Counted from the stretch's first letter, positions 1 to 10,500 are shown. The stretch: DNA of 64,000 bases from Pyropia haitanensis (GCA_008729055.1 SDUX01000002.1:1244496-1308495), one strand, 5' to 3'. Program-made: numbers and translations. The notes: generated by a model not told the origin, from the letters alone.

Positions 1-348
1 GCGCACCGGGAGCGGGCGGCGTTGCTGGAGCGGCTGGCGTCCAAGATGGAGGAACTCCACAAGGCGTCTGAGGCGGCCGACACGAGCAACAAGTTGCTCG
101 AGCGGGCTCGCGCCCGCCTCGGCGCCGCTGCCGCAGAGGCCATGGAGGGCATTGTCGGCGGCGGCGGGATGGACGAGCTGGTCGTCCTGGAGGGCGTCGT
201 CACCTGCGCCATCCGCTACCGGGACAGCTGCCGGGAGGGGGTGGGGGAGGTGGAGCGGGAGATTGGGCGGGTGGAGGAGCGGTGTGAGCGGCTCGAGGCG
301 GAGGTGGCGGCGTTGCAGGAGGGGGGTACGCCGGCAAGCAGGTCCTAG
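1..348 (+). CDS. 3' end of a coiled-coil protein gene (5' partial)
   Basis: An open frame enters from the left edge and ends at a stop at 346-348, giving about 115 residues. The C-terminal half is rich in Glu, Arg and Leu with heptad-like spacing (EVEREIGRVEERCERLEAEV), as expected of a coiled coil. The first 40 residues are also helical and charged. Codon use matches the recognised genes here (strong G/C third positions). I do not recognise the family and the start lies outside the window. The overlapping frames are typical GC-rich shadows. The call as coding rests on the amphipathic pattern only. Confidence 0.5.
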   Translation, partial: AHRERAALLERLASKMEELHKASEAADTSNKLLERARARLGAAAAEAMEGIVGGGGMDELVVLEGVVTCAIRYRDSCREGVGEVEREIGRVEERCERLEAEVAALQEGGTPASRS

Positions 349-1698
349 GCGGCGACTGCTCTCGGTAGGGAGCGGAGGTCGGGGGCCATGGGCGAGGGGG
401 ATATGTCTTGAGTTGCGATGTTGTTGTGTCGTGACGGTGGCTTGGGGGGGGTGGGGGAGGGGGAGTTGAACGCCCGTGATGTTTCTTTGTGCAGGCCTGA
501 TTTCATTGCATGGGCAGGCTGTGCACCATGGCACACGGGGGGTCTGGTAGCGCGGATTCGCGTCGTGTGGGGGGGTACTGCCGTCGATGGATCATGGGCT
601 GCGGAGCGGGGCGCCTGGTGGGTGCGGCTGGGTCGTCCCCAACGATCGTTATCTTTCTGTTCTCACAGCGGGTACATCTTGTATTTCTTTTTACGTCGGT
701 TCTCGTGTGAGATGTGTAGGTAGGTGTGTCGTTGCCGAGTGTCCTTTTGTTCTGTGCTGTACTGGTGGACGCTGTGGACGTGGCGTGGACCGTCTGTAAA
801 GACAAGTTTGGCATCCTTGTCGCCCGTACCTTTTTCTTGGTCACTTCTGTTGTCGTGCCTGTGCGTCGACCTGAAGCTCCGTACGCTGCGTGTTGTCCTC
901 TCTTTTGTCGGTCTCCTTGGACGGCTCTTGGACGAATCTTGGTCAGCCCCACGTGTGATTTATGGTCTCGCGCGCCCGTCAGTCACGCTCAGACTCGCTC
1001 TGTCGGGTCGTGATTTGAGGGCATGGTGTTCGCTGCTACTCCGTGGGTGCAGCCGAGTCCTACTACAGAGGGTCGGACAACGCCACTTGCACACCCGTTT
1101 GAGGTCTCCGCCGGCCGCATCACCATCGACGACCAGGGTGTGACGCAGGTGATCTGGCAGTCCATATGCGCGACGTCGCTACCGTCTTGCCGCAAGACGG
1201 CGATCCTCACCGGGTCCACGTGTGTGCGCACCAACATGGCCTTTGGTAGTGCGGGCGAGGACACCGTGCCCAATGAAGCGGTCAAAGCAGTGGCCCATAT
1301 GTATGGGGCAGCTGCCCCAAGGTCCAATGCGGCGAGAGGGGCTTACTACTGTCGGGCGGGGCAGCGCGAGCGGGTGAGCATCATACCCGTCTTGCGTACA
1401 CAGCTGTCAAACGCGAAGGAACGTAGATCGAGAGAGAAAAACACACAGCTCCAGCCCCGAAACCACAACCGGGCGCACAAAAAAAAAAAAAGGTGACCAG
1501 GTACACGCGCCGCCTTGAAAGCTGGCCCCGCTCACGCAGGCGCGCCCATAAGGCAGCGCCCCAGCCTGGCCATGCCAGGCGTACGCACACCGGGGCCGCC
1601 TCCCCCTGCGTGGAGGCCCCAGCGCCACGCCACCACCCCAGCAGCAGTTCACAGAATACAGACGCCCAGCCCAGGCTCGCCGCGCGACGCCACCCCTT
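349..1698. other. Intergenic, no recognisable gene
   Basis: Lies between the 3' ends of two convergent genes. The part at 640-1020 is clearly less GC-rich and T-rich on the plus strand, as in 3' UTR or spacer DNA. A 158-codon open frame at 1023-1496 ends in a poly-A stretch and resembles nothing I know. A 13-A run sits at about 1479-1491. Confidence 0.5.
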
Positions 1699-3516
1699 CT
1701 AAACAGTGTTGTGGAACGTGCGGCGGCGGAGCCACGACAGGTCCGGCAGGGTGTAGGTGTTATGCATCGCCGACACTGCAATCTCCCGGTCATAGATGTA
1801 CTTGTTGACCAGCCGGTGGACGACCGGCGCGTCGACCGCGTCCAGGCGGGCCACCCACTCGGCCACAGGCATCGTGCGGCCAAACGTGTGGAGCTCCTTG
1901 CCAATCACCCTCACCGTGTCCGCGGTCGTGTGATGGGCGCCCAGCACGCGGGTGGTGAGTGCGACCTTGGCCGCCGCCAGCGCGGCGGGCGACACCTTGT
2001 ACGCAGGCCGCACCAGCTCATGCATCACGTGGTACGCCAGGTCGTCCAAATCCGGTGGCGTGCCCACACAGTGAATGCCAAACAGTCCCGTGTCAGTGTA
2101 GGACAGGTTGAAGGTGGAGAAGCGGACCGCGTTGCGCAGCTCGTGCAGCCCGTTGGCCAACCGGTTGGACACCTCCGCGCCCGTCGTCGACGCCGCGTGC
2201 CACTCGCCCATCAGGGCCTGGAGGACGAGGAAGCCCGGCGCGTCTGGGTGCGCCGCGCCACACGACTCAAACGCCACCGCAAACTGCGCCGTCGGCTGAA
2301 AGTCGTCCCGCACGCGGATGTCACTGCCCGTCATAAACGCCGGGTTGGCCTTGACCGCATCAATCGATGATGTGCCGGCCTTGTCGCCAGACAAGCCGCC
2401 CAGCGACTCGGTCACCGCCGCCACCGTCGCCCGGTGATCCACCTCCCCAGCCGCGGCAACGACCAGCCGGTGGGGCTGGAAGTGAGCGGCCACGTACGCC
2501 GACACGTCCGCGGCCGTCACGCCCGCCAGGCCACCCTCGGCTGCCAGCGGAACCACCGGCCGCGCCAGGGCGGTGCCTTGGAAGCCCCACGAATGCAGGT
2601 TGTTCAACACCTCCTCCTCCGGCGTCGGGGGAGCGGCGGCGGCGGCTGTGGCGGCGGCCTCTTTGGCCGCCCCCACGGCCGCCTCGGACACGTCGGGCGA
2701 CGCCAGGCTGGCCGTGAGGCCCTTGATCATCGTGGCCGCATCGGCCGACCGGCCGCGGGCGAGGACCGACGTCAGCTCCCGAGAGGCGTCGGCCTCAAAC
2801 ACCACCCCTAGGTCCGCCAGCGCCTGCGGTGGGGCCCCAAACGCACCCGGCGCGACCAGCCGGTGCGCAACGTGGGCAACGCCGGGGGCGGGCTCAAACC
2901 GGGCGCCCGCGTCAACAAACACACCCACCGACGCAGAGCCCGTGGGTCGCTTCTGGGTGGCCACCCGCACGCCATTCGGCAGAATCGTCACTTCTGTCGG
3001 TGTCTGGGCTGGGCGAGAAACAGCAGGCCATGGAAACCAGCAGAGAGAGGAAAGGGCAAGTACAAGGACAGCCACCGGGGGACGTGACGACGGTGTCAGT
3101 CCTGCTCGTCGGGCTTAGACACGCCGCCAACAGAGGCGACATGAAGCGAGCCAAGGCCAGGCGTCAGGGCGCTCAAAAACAACACCGCTCCCAAAAACCA
3201 AAGCAGCCGTACGGGACAAGCGCGATCGGGAGGTCCGCCCCCAAACGTCCACCCGCCGCACTGGGCCACGCCGTCATCCAAGACCGCCCCCCCCCCAACG
3301 CACCTCGACGAGCAGCTCCGGATCAACCTGGTACGACGGGGGCAGCGGCTTGGCGGATGCGCCCATCGCGCCCTTGAGCCGCGCCAGCATCCCCGTCGGG
3401 CGCGGGAAGAGCGGCGCGCCCGGCGCGACGGGCGCGATCGCCGACGCGGCGGCGGCCATGCCGCGGCGGCCCGCCGCCGCGGCCCGCAGCATGCTGCCCA
3501 CGGGTGGCGCAGCCAT
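1699..3516 (-). CDS. Mitochondrial processing peptidase beta / bc1 core 1-like protein, zinc site degenerate
   Basis: Two exons: 3516-3304 (71 codons from the ATG at 3516) and 3003-1699. A 300-bp intron (donor gtgcgt, acceptor ccag) joins them in phase 0, giving about 505 residues, normal for the family. Exon 1 is an Arg/Ala-rich, acid-poor leader (MLRAAAAGRRG...) fitting a mitochondrial presequence. Exon 2 opens with TEVTILPNGVRVATQ, the M16B start, and ends with YDREIAVSAM...LPDLSWLRRRT, which is the beta/core-1 signature. LHSWGFQGTALARP and DTGLFGIHCVGTPPDLDDLAYHVMHEL also match beta. In active subunits the zinc motif is HxxEH. Here residues 115-119 read HVAHR, so the catalytic Glu and second His are gone. 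It is therefore probably a structural bc1 core subunit, or a non-catalytic partner. The family call is firm; MPP-beta versus core 1 cannot be separated by sequence here. Confidence 0.85.
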
Positions 3517-3838
3517 CCCAAGAATGTCCACGGCACGGAGAGAAGGACGAGCGCCCCGGCTCGCCGCCAAGGCAATGGGGATCGGCTGCGTCCGCGGGGG
3601 CGAGGGGGCCCACGCCGCGAAAGGCAACGGGTGGACGCAGTCCCACGTTGCACAAGGTGGGCTTGGCCCCTGTGCGTGTTCGCAAGGCCCACCTAGTCTT
3701 CGATTACGGCTGCTGCTCGTATAAATGCATGCCATTCATCCATTTCATTGTCAAGGGAACAATCACGGGCTTGTGCTGTTCGACTTTTGCACACAGGTAG
3801 TTCCATTGAATTGACGAATGGTGGCCTATGTTGAAGAG
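3517..3838. other. Upstream region of the MPP-beta-like gene
   Basis: About 320 bp between the ATG of the MPP-beta-like gene and the transposon. It should hold the promoter and 5' leader. It grows AT-richer away from the gene (from 3700). No clear TATA box is placed. Confidence 0.35.
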
Positions 3839-3858
3839 TAGGCTTGTACTTCACGCCC
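3839..3858 (+). repeat. Left terminal inverted repeat of the hAT-like element
   Basis: Twenty bases identical to the reverse complement of 4657-4676. The preceding 8 bases (3831-3838) are the left copy of the target duplication. Confidence 0.85.
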
Positions 3859-4656
3859 TTTACGTGATTGGGAAGTCACGTTTTACGTGATCACATGCAC
3901 GTTTTTTGCGTGATCACTAATCACGCCCCAGCAGAAAAGGGCGTGACGTGGGGCGTGATCTCACGTATTAATTACTTCACAGGCGGACTTAGTACTGTAC
4001 AATCCAGGGCACTGTGGGCGGGGTCTCGGGTGCCCAAGTGCGACCCGGGTCAGTCAGCCCGCCTGCCCTCGCACGCCGCCCCAAACGCCACAGGGTAGGC
4101 CCCCTCCCGGACTGATTCCCCCTCCACTACGTCTGCGTCGGTGGCGGCGGCTGCAACGACAGTTGCTGTGTCTGCGGCTGTTGCGGTTGTACACCGGCGG
4201 TGGCGCCGAGACTGGCTGGCCGCCATCCAGTTTCTCATTCCCCCCCCCTCCGCCTGTAGCGCGCATTCTATTTCTTTGTTGCAGAAGCCAGGTTGGTGCC
4301 GCGCGCGTCAGCGCGTGGGGGGGGCCGGTGGTCCGGCAGACGTGGCGCCGGACGGGGCTGCGGCAGCCGCCGGTGGGGCTGAGCCACGTGTCCTCCTCTC
4401 CAACCTGTTTGACACAGCGTGGTACTTGAAGGATGTCAATGCCACCATCTACGGTGTGCGATTCATTCCTCTCTCAAAGTCCTAGTGCAGATCATAGTGA
4501 CCGCCAAACATAAAAGAGGGGTGCTACATCAACACCGATCAAGTAGATACGTTCTTTAGTGGGTGCTACGTTTGTGTGATCACGCCACGAAATGGGCATG
4601 ATCAGGGCGTGATTGGGCGTGATCGAGCGTGTCACGCCCTCACGCCTCACGTTTGG

Positions 4657-4676
4657 GGGCGTGAAGTACAAGCCTA
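4657..4676 (-). repeat. Right terminal inverted repeat of the hAT-like element
   Basis: Reverse complement of 3839-3858 with no mismatch. The following 8 bases (4677-4684) repeat the left target duplication exactly. Confidence 0.85.
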
Positions 4677-5812
4677 TTGAAGAGCACAAAGGTGTGCAAT
4701 CACTATGTTCTAAAGTCCAACTGCCGTGGCGCTAGTTACCAAGAGGCCGTCCGCCGTCGCTGCAAGGCCCGCCACGTCATGGCATCGATACGGACGGCAA
4801 CGCCGCGCCGCCGCGGCCCGCCCCGCCCTCGCCACGTCAGTCGGTTGCCCCCGCCGCGCCGCCGTCGGCCGCCCGCGCGCGGGCCAATTGAAGAGCGGAT
4901 GGACCGGGCCGCCTGCCGCGCACGCCCCTCGAGTGGAACGCCCCGGACGGTGGGACGCGGGGTGCCCGCCGCGGCGGCGGGGCGTGCCACGGCGGTCGTC
5001 GACGGGGGGGGGGGGGCGGTGCTGATGGGGTGCTGCCGTCATCCCCTTCCCCCCCACCCCCCCCCCCCCCCCCCTCCCCCCCCCTTCCCCCCGGCTCTGA
5101 GCCAACGCATCCCCTTCCGTGCCAAGACCAATCCCCGCTTGGCGGCCGCCGCCGCCGCCGCCAACGGCGGGGCGCTCGAATTTGGCCGCCAGCCCCGCCC
5201 CGGCCGGCCGCGGCCGACGGGGAGCGGCGGCGGCCGCCGTCACGGGGTGGCTGGCGGCGTCCGCGTCCCCCCCCTTCCCTCCCACCGACGGCCGTGGGCG
5301 GGGGGGGGGGGGTGGGCGGCGGGGGGTGCATCGGAGGGGGTAGCGGCGACGCCCCCAACCCCCCCCCCCCCTCCCCCCCCCCGCCCCCTCCTCCCCCCCA
5401 CCCCCACCGCGTACGCGCGGTCGTCTGCGTGCGCCAGCCGCCGCGGCAACGGCGAGCCCCCCCCCCCGGGTGGGCGGCCATCTGCGCTGCCGTCCGCGTG
5501 CCCGGCCGGGTGGCGCCGCCCGACGGCGGTCCCGCGTGGCGCGGGACGGAGCGGGGGCGGGGGTCTGGGGCGTGGCGCGGGCGGCGGCGTTCCCCCGCTG
5601 GGGTTTCCCACCGCCGCCACGGCCGCCGCCGCCGCCGCCGCTGGGGGGGGGGGGGGGGGTCGTCGCCCCACGGCGGCGGCCGACGCGTCGGGACGGGGCT
5701 GTGCGCCGCCGCCGCGACGCCATGGCCGTGCACGTGGCCGCTGGGGGGGGGAGGCGCGTCGCGGGGGGGGGGGGGGGGGGTTTGTCCGCACGCCGCCGGC
5801 GACGGTGGCAGC

Positions 5813-5839
5813 GGGGGGGGGGGGGGGGGGGGGGGGGGG
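5813..5839 (+). repeat. 27-base poly-G run
   Basis: Longest homopolymer noticed in the window. With the neighbouring run at 5763-5780 (18 G) it could form G-quadruplexes. Its true length is doubtful given the frame evidence elsewhere. Confidence 0.8.
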
Positions 5840-5890
5840 TGGGGCACAGGCCGTCGTTTTGGCGGTGGTGGGGGCGGTGGCCGCGACGGC

Positions 5891-5994
5891 GGCTGTGGCG
5901 GCGGCGGCGGCTGTGGCGGCGGCGGCGGCTGTGGCGGCGGCGGCGGCGGTGGCGGCGGCGGCGGCGGTGGCGGCTGTGGCGGCGGCGGCGGCGG
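5891..5994 (+). repeat. 18-bp tandem repeat array
   Basis: Unit ggctgtggcggcggcggc repeats at 5891, 5909 and 5927, then with T-to-G change at 5945 and 5963, before a partial copy. Confidence 0.75.
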
Positions 5995-6461
5995 GACGCG
6001 GCGGCCGCCGCGTCCACGCGGGCAGACAGACGACGCCGGCGGCGGCGCGGCCGCCCGCCCCGCGGTCGGCGTTGGTTTTCTCTGCCCCCCCCCTCCCCCC
6101 CCCCCCCCCCCCCCGCCGCCGTCCGCATCGCGCCGTCACTGCCGTCCCCCCGGGAGCCGCCGACCCGTGTGGTGGCGGCCGTCCCCACCGACGGCAGACG
6201 CGCCGGCGGCCGCCGCGGTGGCGGCCGCCCGCCCGGTTCCGGGTCGCGACGGCGCCGCCGACCGGCCGGCGGCCAATCCCGCGCGCCGCCCCCGCGGCTG
6301 TCCTTGTGCCGTCCGGGTCCCACCGGCGGGCGCGGCCGACGCCATTCCGCCGCGCGGGTGGGGCGCCGTTGGGGGGACGGGCCGCCGGCGGTGGGGGGGG
6401 GGGGGGGGGGGGAACGAGGGGGGGGTGGCGGTAACCCGCCGCGCCGCCGCCGCCCTCCTCT

Positions 6462-6501
6462 GCCCGCCCGCCCGCCCGCCCGCCCGCCCGCCTGCCCGCC
6501 T
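6462..6501 (+). repeat. GCCC tetranucleotide microsatellite
   Basis: About ten copies of a gccc/cccg unit with two C-to-T changes near the right end. Confidence 0.8.
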
Positions 6502-6914
6502 GCACGGCGGTCCTCCCGCTCGCCCGGACGGCCGGCGGCCGGCAGCCAGCCAGCCGTCGGCCGGGCGCCACGATGCCACCAGACGCCAGTGCGGACTGCG
6601 TCGGATGGCACAAGAGGCCCGCCCGGCGTGCGCGGGCCGCGTCGAGCCCGTGTTCCTCCCCACCCCCACTGCCGCGGATTGTCCCAGCGCAGCAGCTCCC
6701 ACCGCCAGTGGCTCCCCCTTGACCAACGTTGGCGTACGCCACTGTTCGCAAAGCACCACCACCGCTCACTCTCCAAGGTCCACAGCGTCGACGGTGGCCA
6801 CTCGCCACGCTCTCTTCAGTCCGCAACGTGCCCGGCCTGCCCGCCGCATCCTCTGTGCGACTGGCGAGCACCGCCAAGGCCATCCTTTCCAGTCATCCGC
6901 TCCCCGTCGACAGC

Positions 6915-8714
6915 ATGACGGCCATGACTGTCACCGAGGCGTGCGTGGTGCCGCGCTCCGTCGGCAGCGGCGACGCCGTCGTCGGCTCCGTTTCTGCAGC
7001 GCCTGCTGTCGCTGGGACTCCCCCCGCCTCCTCCCCGGACACCACGGCCGCTTCCCCCCCCACGTTTGCCAACTGGTCGGCCACCCGCACGCGGACGCCC
7101 GCCAAGGTCGTCACCGCCACCTGCCTCGCCGACATCCAGGCCGCCGTCCGCGACGCGCGGGCGGCGGGCCAGCGGGTGCGCGCGGTGGCGCGCGCGCACA
7201 CCTGGTCCGACGTCTTTGTCGATGATGGGGACGTGCTGCTCGACGTGTCCCGCCTGGACGCGGTCACCGCGTTGGACGCGGCCGCCCAGACGGTGACGGT
7301 GCAGGCGGGGGTGACGACCGCGGATCTCATCCCGCTGCAGCTCGAGACCGGGCTGTTTGTGGCGTCCAACGTCATCCTCGATACGGTCACGTACGCGGGG
7401 ATTGTCAACGCGGCGTGTCATGGCACGGGCTGGGCCGAGGGCACCGTCTCGGACTATGTGGTCGCCATGACGATCGTCGACGCGGACGGGATGGCGCGGG
7501 TGTTTGCCGAGGACACCTGCGACGCCGACACGTGGGCGGCGGTGCTGTGCAACCTCGGCACCTGGGGCGTCATCTACGACATTACGCTGCGGCTGCGGGC
7601 GATGGCCAACATCGCGGTGGAAAACCACTTTCGGCCGCAAGGCGACTACTTCGCGACGCCCGCCGACCATCGGGTGGCACAAGAAAAGAAGCTGGCCCGC
7701 CTGCGGCACGTCGTCGAGCGGTCTACCGGCGTGGAGCTGTTTTGGATGCCCTTCAACCGGTACTACCACACGCGCGCGACGGGTGCCACATGGACGCCCG
7801 CCGCCGACGACCTGTGGCTCCGCGTCTTTAACGAGACGACCGAGGAGGTGACACACGGCGCGCCCGCCGTGCGCGCCGCCTTGACCGCCATGCAGGCGTG
7901 GCAGATGCGCCTGTCCGACTGGGCCCACCGCACCATCCTGTCTGCCCGCCCGCTGCTGGTGCCGGCGTTCTACTCGCTCGGCTTTCACACCATCAAGCTC
8001 TTCCCGCAGCGGATGGTTGAGCGGGTCCCCCACGCCATCCACTACCAGGCGCACATTGACTCGTTCAAGGTGGTGTCGTTTGAGGTGGCGGTTCCCCTGA
8101 CTGACGCCGCCTCCTGGGCCGCCTTCTCCGCCATGTGGACGTCCGTCACCCGCCGGGTGGCAGCCGAGCACGCCGATGGCCGGTGCCCACTGACGCTCGC
8201 CATGGAGGCCCGCTTTGTGCGCTCGTCCGCGGCGCTGCTGGCGCCGTCGTACGCACCCGCCGCGTCCCGGCACGACACCCACCACGTGTACGTGGAGATC
8301 CTGTCGGCGGCCGCCGCGCCCGGCTGGTCCGCCTTTCGTGACGCCGTCGCTGCCGAGTGGCTCGCCGTCCCCGGCGCGCGGGTGCACTGGTCCAAGCAGT
8401 TCCCGGACGCCGCCGCGGCGGGGGTGGCGGCCGCCCACGGCGACGCGCTGCGGCGGTTCAAGGCTGCGCGGGCCGCGGCGGGCGTGGACGCGCCCGGCAT
8501 GTTTGTCAACAATTGGCTCGCGGCGGCGCTGGGGATGCCCGACGCGTGGCGGGCGCTGCCGGGGGGGGTCGACCGGTCGGGCGTGCCGGTGGCGCTTGCG
8601 CGGGAGGCGGCTGAGGCGGCGGCGATGGCGGACGGCAGGTGGCGGTGGGGGGTGCGGTGGCTGCTGGCGCTGTTGGTTGTGGTGGGGGCGCTGATGCTGG
8701 CGCTCGGACGGTGA
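6915..8714 (+). CDS. L-gulonolactone/D-arabinonolactone oxidase-family flavoprotein, C-terminally anchored
   Basis: Intronless, 599 residues from the first in-frame ATG at 6915 (another Met codon lies three codons on). Order: PCMH-type FAD domain, then the ALO domain. ARAHTWSD keeps the His (residue 95) that in family members carries covalent FAD. YAGIVNAACHGTGW is the second FAD-domain signature. Near the C-terminus VHWSKQFPD and a conserved-looking GMFVNNWL match the ALO family ending. The last about 25 residues (WGVRWLLALLVVVGALMLALGR) form one hydrophobic helix, so the enzyme is probably tail-anchored. Members oxidise aldonolactones, the last step of ascorbate or erythroascorbate synthesis, usually on mitochondrial or ER membranes. 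Substrate and acceptor cannot be read from this sequence. The frame remains open upstream without ATG and encodes an Arg/Ser/Ala-rich stretch, so a missed first exon with a targeting leader is possible. Confidence 0.85.
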   Translation: MTAMTVTEACVVPRSVGSGDAVVGSVSAAPAVAGTPPASSPDTTAASPPTFANWSATRTRTPAKVVTATCLADIQAAVRDARAAGQRVRAVARAHTWSDVFVDDGDVLLDVSRLDAVTALDAAAQTVTVQAGVTTADLIPLQLETGLFVASNVILDTVTYAGIVNAACHGTGWAEGTVSDYVVAMTIVDADGMARVFAEDTCDADTWAAVLCNLGTWGVIYDITLRLRAMANIAVENHFRPQGDYFATPADHRVAQEKKLARLRHVVERSTGVELFWMPFNRYYHTRATGATWTPAADDLWLRVFNETTEEVTHGAPAVRAALTAMQAWQMRLSDWAHRTILSARPLLVPAFYSLGFHTIKLFPQRMVERVPHAIHYQAHIDSFKVVSFEVAVPLTDAASWAAFSAMWTSVTRRVAAEHADGRCPLTLAMEARFVRSSAALLAPSYAPAASRHDTHHVYVEILSAAAAPGWSAFRDAVAAEWLAVPGARVHWSKQFPDAAAAGVAAAHGDALRRFKAARAAAGVDAPGMFVNNWLAAALGMPDAWRALPGGVDRSGVPVALAREAAEAAAMADGRWRWGVRWLLALLVVVGALMLALGR

Positions 8715-10500
8715 CCGTATTGGAGAGGGGGGGGGGGGGAGTCGCGGCGTGGCGGGGCCCTTTCCGGGACTTTATATCAACAGGATGGACTTCATGTCAA
8801 CAGAGATGAAGACGCTATATTGTCACTGGTTCTGGTCTACCCCGCGTGCCCCCGTGCTGTCCCTGTCCGCCCTTCCCCGACCCCCAGGCCAGTCTCTCGT
8901 TCTCAGCCGCGCCACAGAGACAGCGCCTGCTCACATTCCATCCCGTTGGTCGTTGCCCGGCCCACGCCCGTGAGAGGTGGGGAACCCTCGGCGTCGTTGC
9001 TCGACACGCTGCTCGCCTGCTCGAGACGCACCTCCCGCCAAGGAACTCGTGAGAATCACCCTCGCGATCTACGGCGCCGTCGGACGGCATGCCGCCTCCC
9101 CCCTCCCCCCCCTCCCAGCAAAGCACGGACCATATTGGTTACCCGCACGGCCCGCCAGGAGACAGACCGTTGGCAAGACCGTCGCCGACAGACAGACAGA
9201 GGGCCAGACAGCCGCGGCGGGTCATCGGGAACAGTGGGCCCCTCGTGGGCACTCTAGAGCGGTGTGCGCGCTGATCACCCCCGCCGCGGTTTGAGCCCCC
9301 CTGTCCCACTCCCCCCCCCGCGCCCCCCTGCCCCACCTGCAGCCGCGTCGCGCGGCGCGCGAGGCCGTCCGTCGGTGGTGGGCAGAGGATGGCCGCGGCG
9401 GACGCGTGCAGAGGCGGCAGTGCCACCGCCGCTGCTGCGGCAGCCACCGCCATGGTCATGCCCCCCTGACCGCCCCCGAATCCGTTGCGAAGGCATATGG
9501 CCGCCGCCGCCAGCAGCGGGCAACCCTCCCACCGCGCTACCTTCACCGTCCGTGCTGGTGTGGGCGGCGTCTGGTGCAGCCGGTGCTGCGCCTTCCACCA
9601 CGGCCGCGCGCACGACACCACCGCCCCGCCTTCTGCCGCGCACACCACTTGCGTGGCCACCATTGCCCCCACACCCCCCCTCCGCTGTTGCGCACGACCC
9701 GGTGCCCGCTGAACGCGGTCCATGCCATCAGCGTCAGCGGCGCCACCACCACCGCCACCGGTGGCGCCCGCTCTGCCGCGGCCACCCCAGCCACACTCCC
9801 CACCCCCCCACCCCTTCGTGTCTGCTCCGTTACTCCCCATTCCGTGGGCGGAAAAGCGTGGCCGGGAAGAGGAAAGCAGCACTGACGGGCGCCACTTGGC
9901 CGCCGAGGCCGCCGGGACGGCGCCGCCGATGCCACCGTCGGGGAAGCGGATTCCCCGCGGCCGTGCCGCTCGTGGCAACCGATGGGGGGAACTGCGGGCT
10001 ACGTGCCTGGGGTGCCCGTGGATGGCGCACGGGCGTGGACGCACGTAGTGGGCCTCCCTCGGTGCGGCGGGGAGCAGCTGTGGTGTCTACCCACACTGAG
10101 AGCATGTGCTCGCACCAAAGAGACCGGTGGGACTCGGCGCGCCGTCGCTGCCGGGCTCGACGGTACACTCACGTCCACGCTGCACACCGGTGCATGGTGA
10201 CGCCAGCCCAGCGCCTGGGATCGGCTCGGATGACGCTCCAGACGGTTAAAGGACTTGTAGCCTCAGAGACGGCCTGGCGCCGCCGAGGTACCCAGCGAGC
10301 CGCCCCACAGCGGCCGCACCGCCGACTCCCAGCAGGGCCGCGGTGCACCCCAGAAACGGGAGGCGAGCCAAAAACGGGCGCACGCGCGGGCGCGCGGCCT
10401 TGCATTCGCTGATGCTACTCGCCTCCCCCCCCCCCCCCCCCGCGCCACCCCCCTCGCCCCTCCGCGCCACCCCCCTCGTCCTTCCCCCCCAGCCCGCCCA
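8715..10500. other. Intergenic between convergent oxidase and RGP1
   Basis: About 1.8 kb. The first 500 bp after the oxidase stop are less GC-rich and probably include its 3' UTR. From 9280 to 10500 several frames are open on both strands but encode only Pro/Arg/His-rich shadows. Confidence 0.45.

Larger units (their letters stand above)
3839..4676. mobile_element. Non-autonomous hAT-like DNA transposon (MITE-like), 838 bp
   Basis: The ends are perfect 20-bp inverted repeats, left 3839-3858 and right 4657-4676, both reading inward as taggcttgtacttcacgccc. They are flanked by an identical 8-bp direct repeat, ttgaagag, at 3831-3838 and 4677-4684. An 8-bp target duplication with short terminal repeats starting TA is the hallmark of hAT elements. 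The first and last about 120 bp carry many copies of a cgtgatcac-type motif in both orientations, as in hAT subterminal transposase-binding repeats. The interior has only short open frames and no transposase, so movement would need a protein supplied elsewhere. Perfect ends and target duplication suggest recent insertion. Superfamily assignment is inferred from these features alone. Confidence 0.82.
4677..6914. other. Homopolymer-rich desert without a recognisable gene
   Basis: Extreme G+C with many G or C runs of 8-27 bases (for example 5011-5022, 5046-5088, 5763-5780, 5813-5839). Several frames on both strands stay open for over 500 codons, purely because A/T-rich stop codons are rare, and they encode only Pro/Gly/Arg/Ala low complexity. 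None shows a conserved motif. The last 300 bp lead into the oxidase gene. An in-frame stretch at about 6790-6914 is rich in Arg/Ser/Ala and could be a non-ATG extension. Confidence 0.5.

Noticed and set aside
1023..1496. 157-codon plus-strand ORF
   Set aside because: No motif; it ends in a poly-A/Lys tail and has an equally plausible reading on the other strand.
4677..6776. Open frames of 585-731 codons on both strands
   Set aside because: All frames are open because A/T-containing stops are rare; the proteins are Pro/Gly/Arg/Ala runs without motifs and overlap each other.
10246..10470. Minus-strand frame with a hydrophobic helix (FLGCTAALLGVGGAAAVGRL)
   Set aside because: Attractive as a small membrane protein, but it has no ATG in frame and lies after the RGP1 stop with no supporting splice site.
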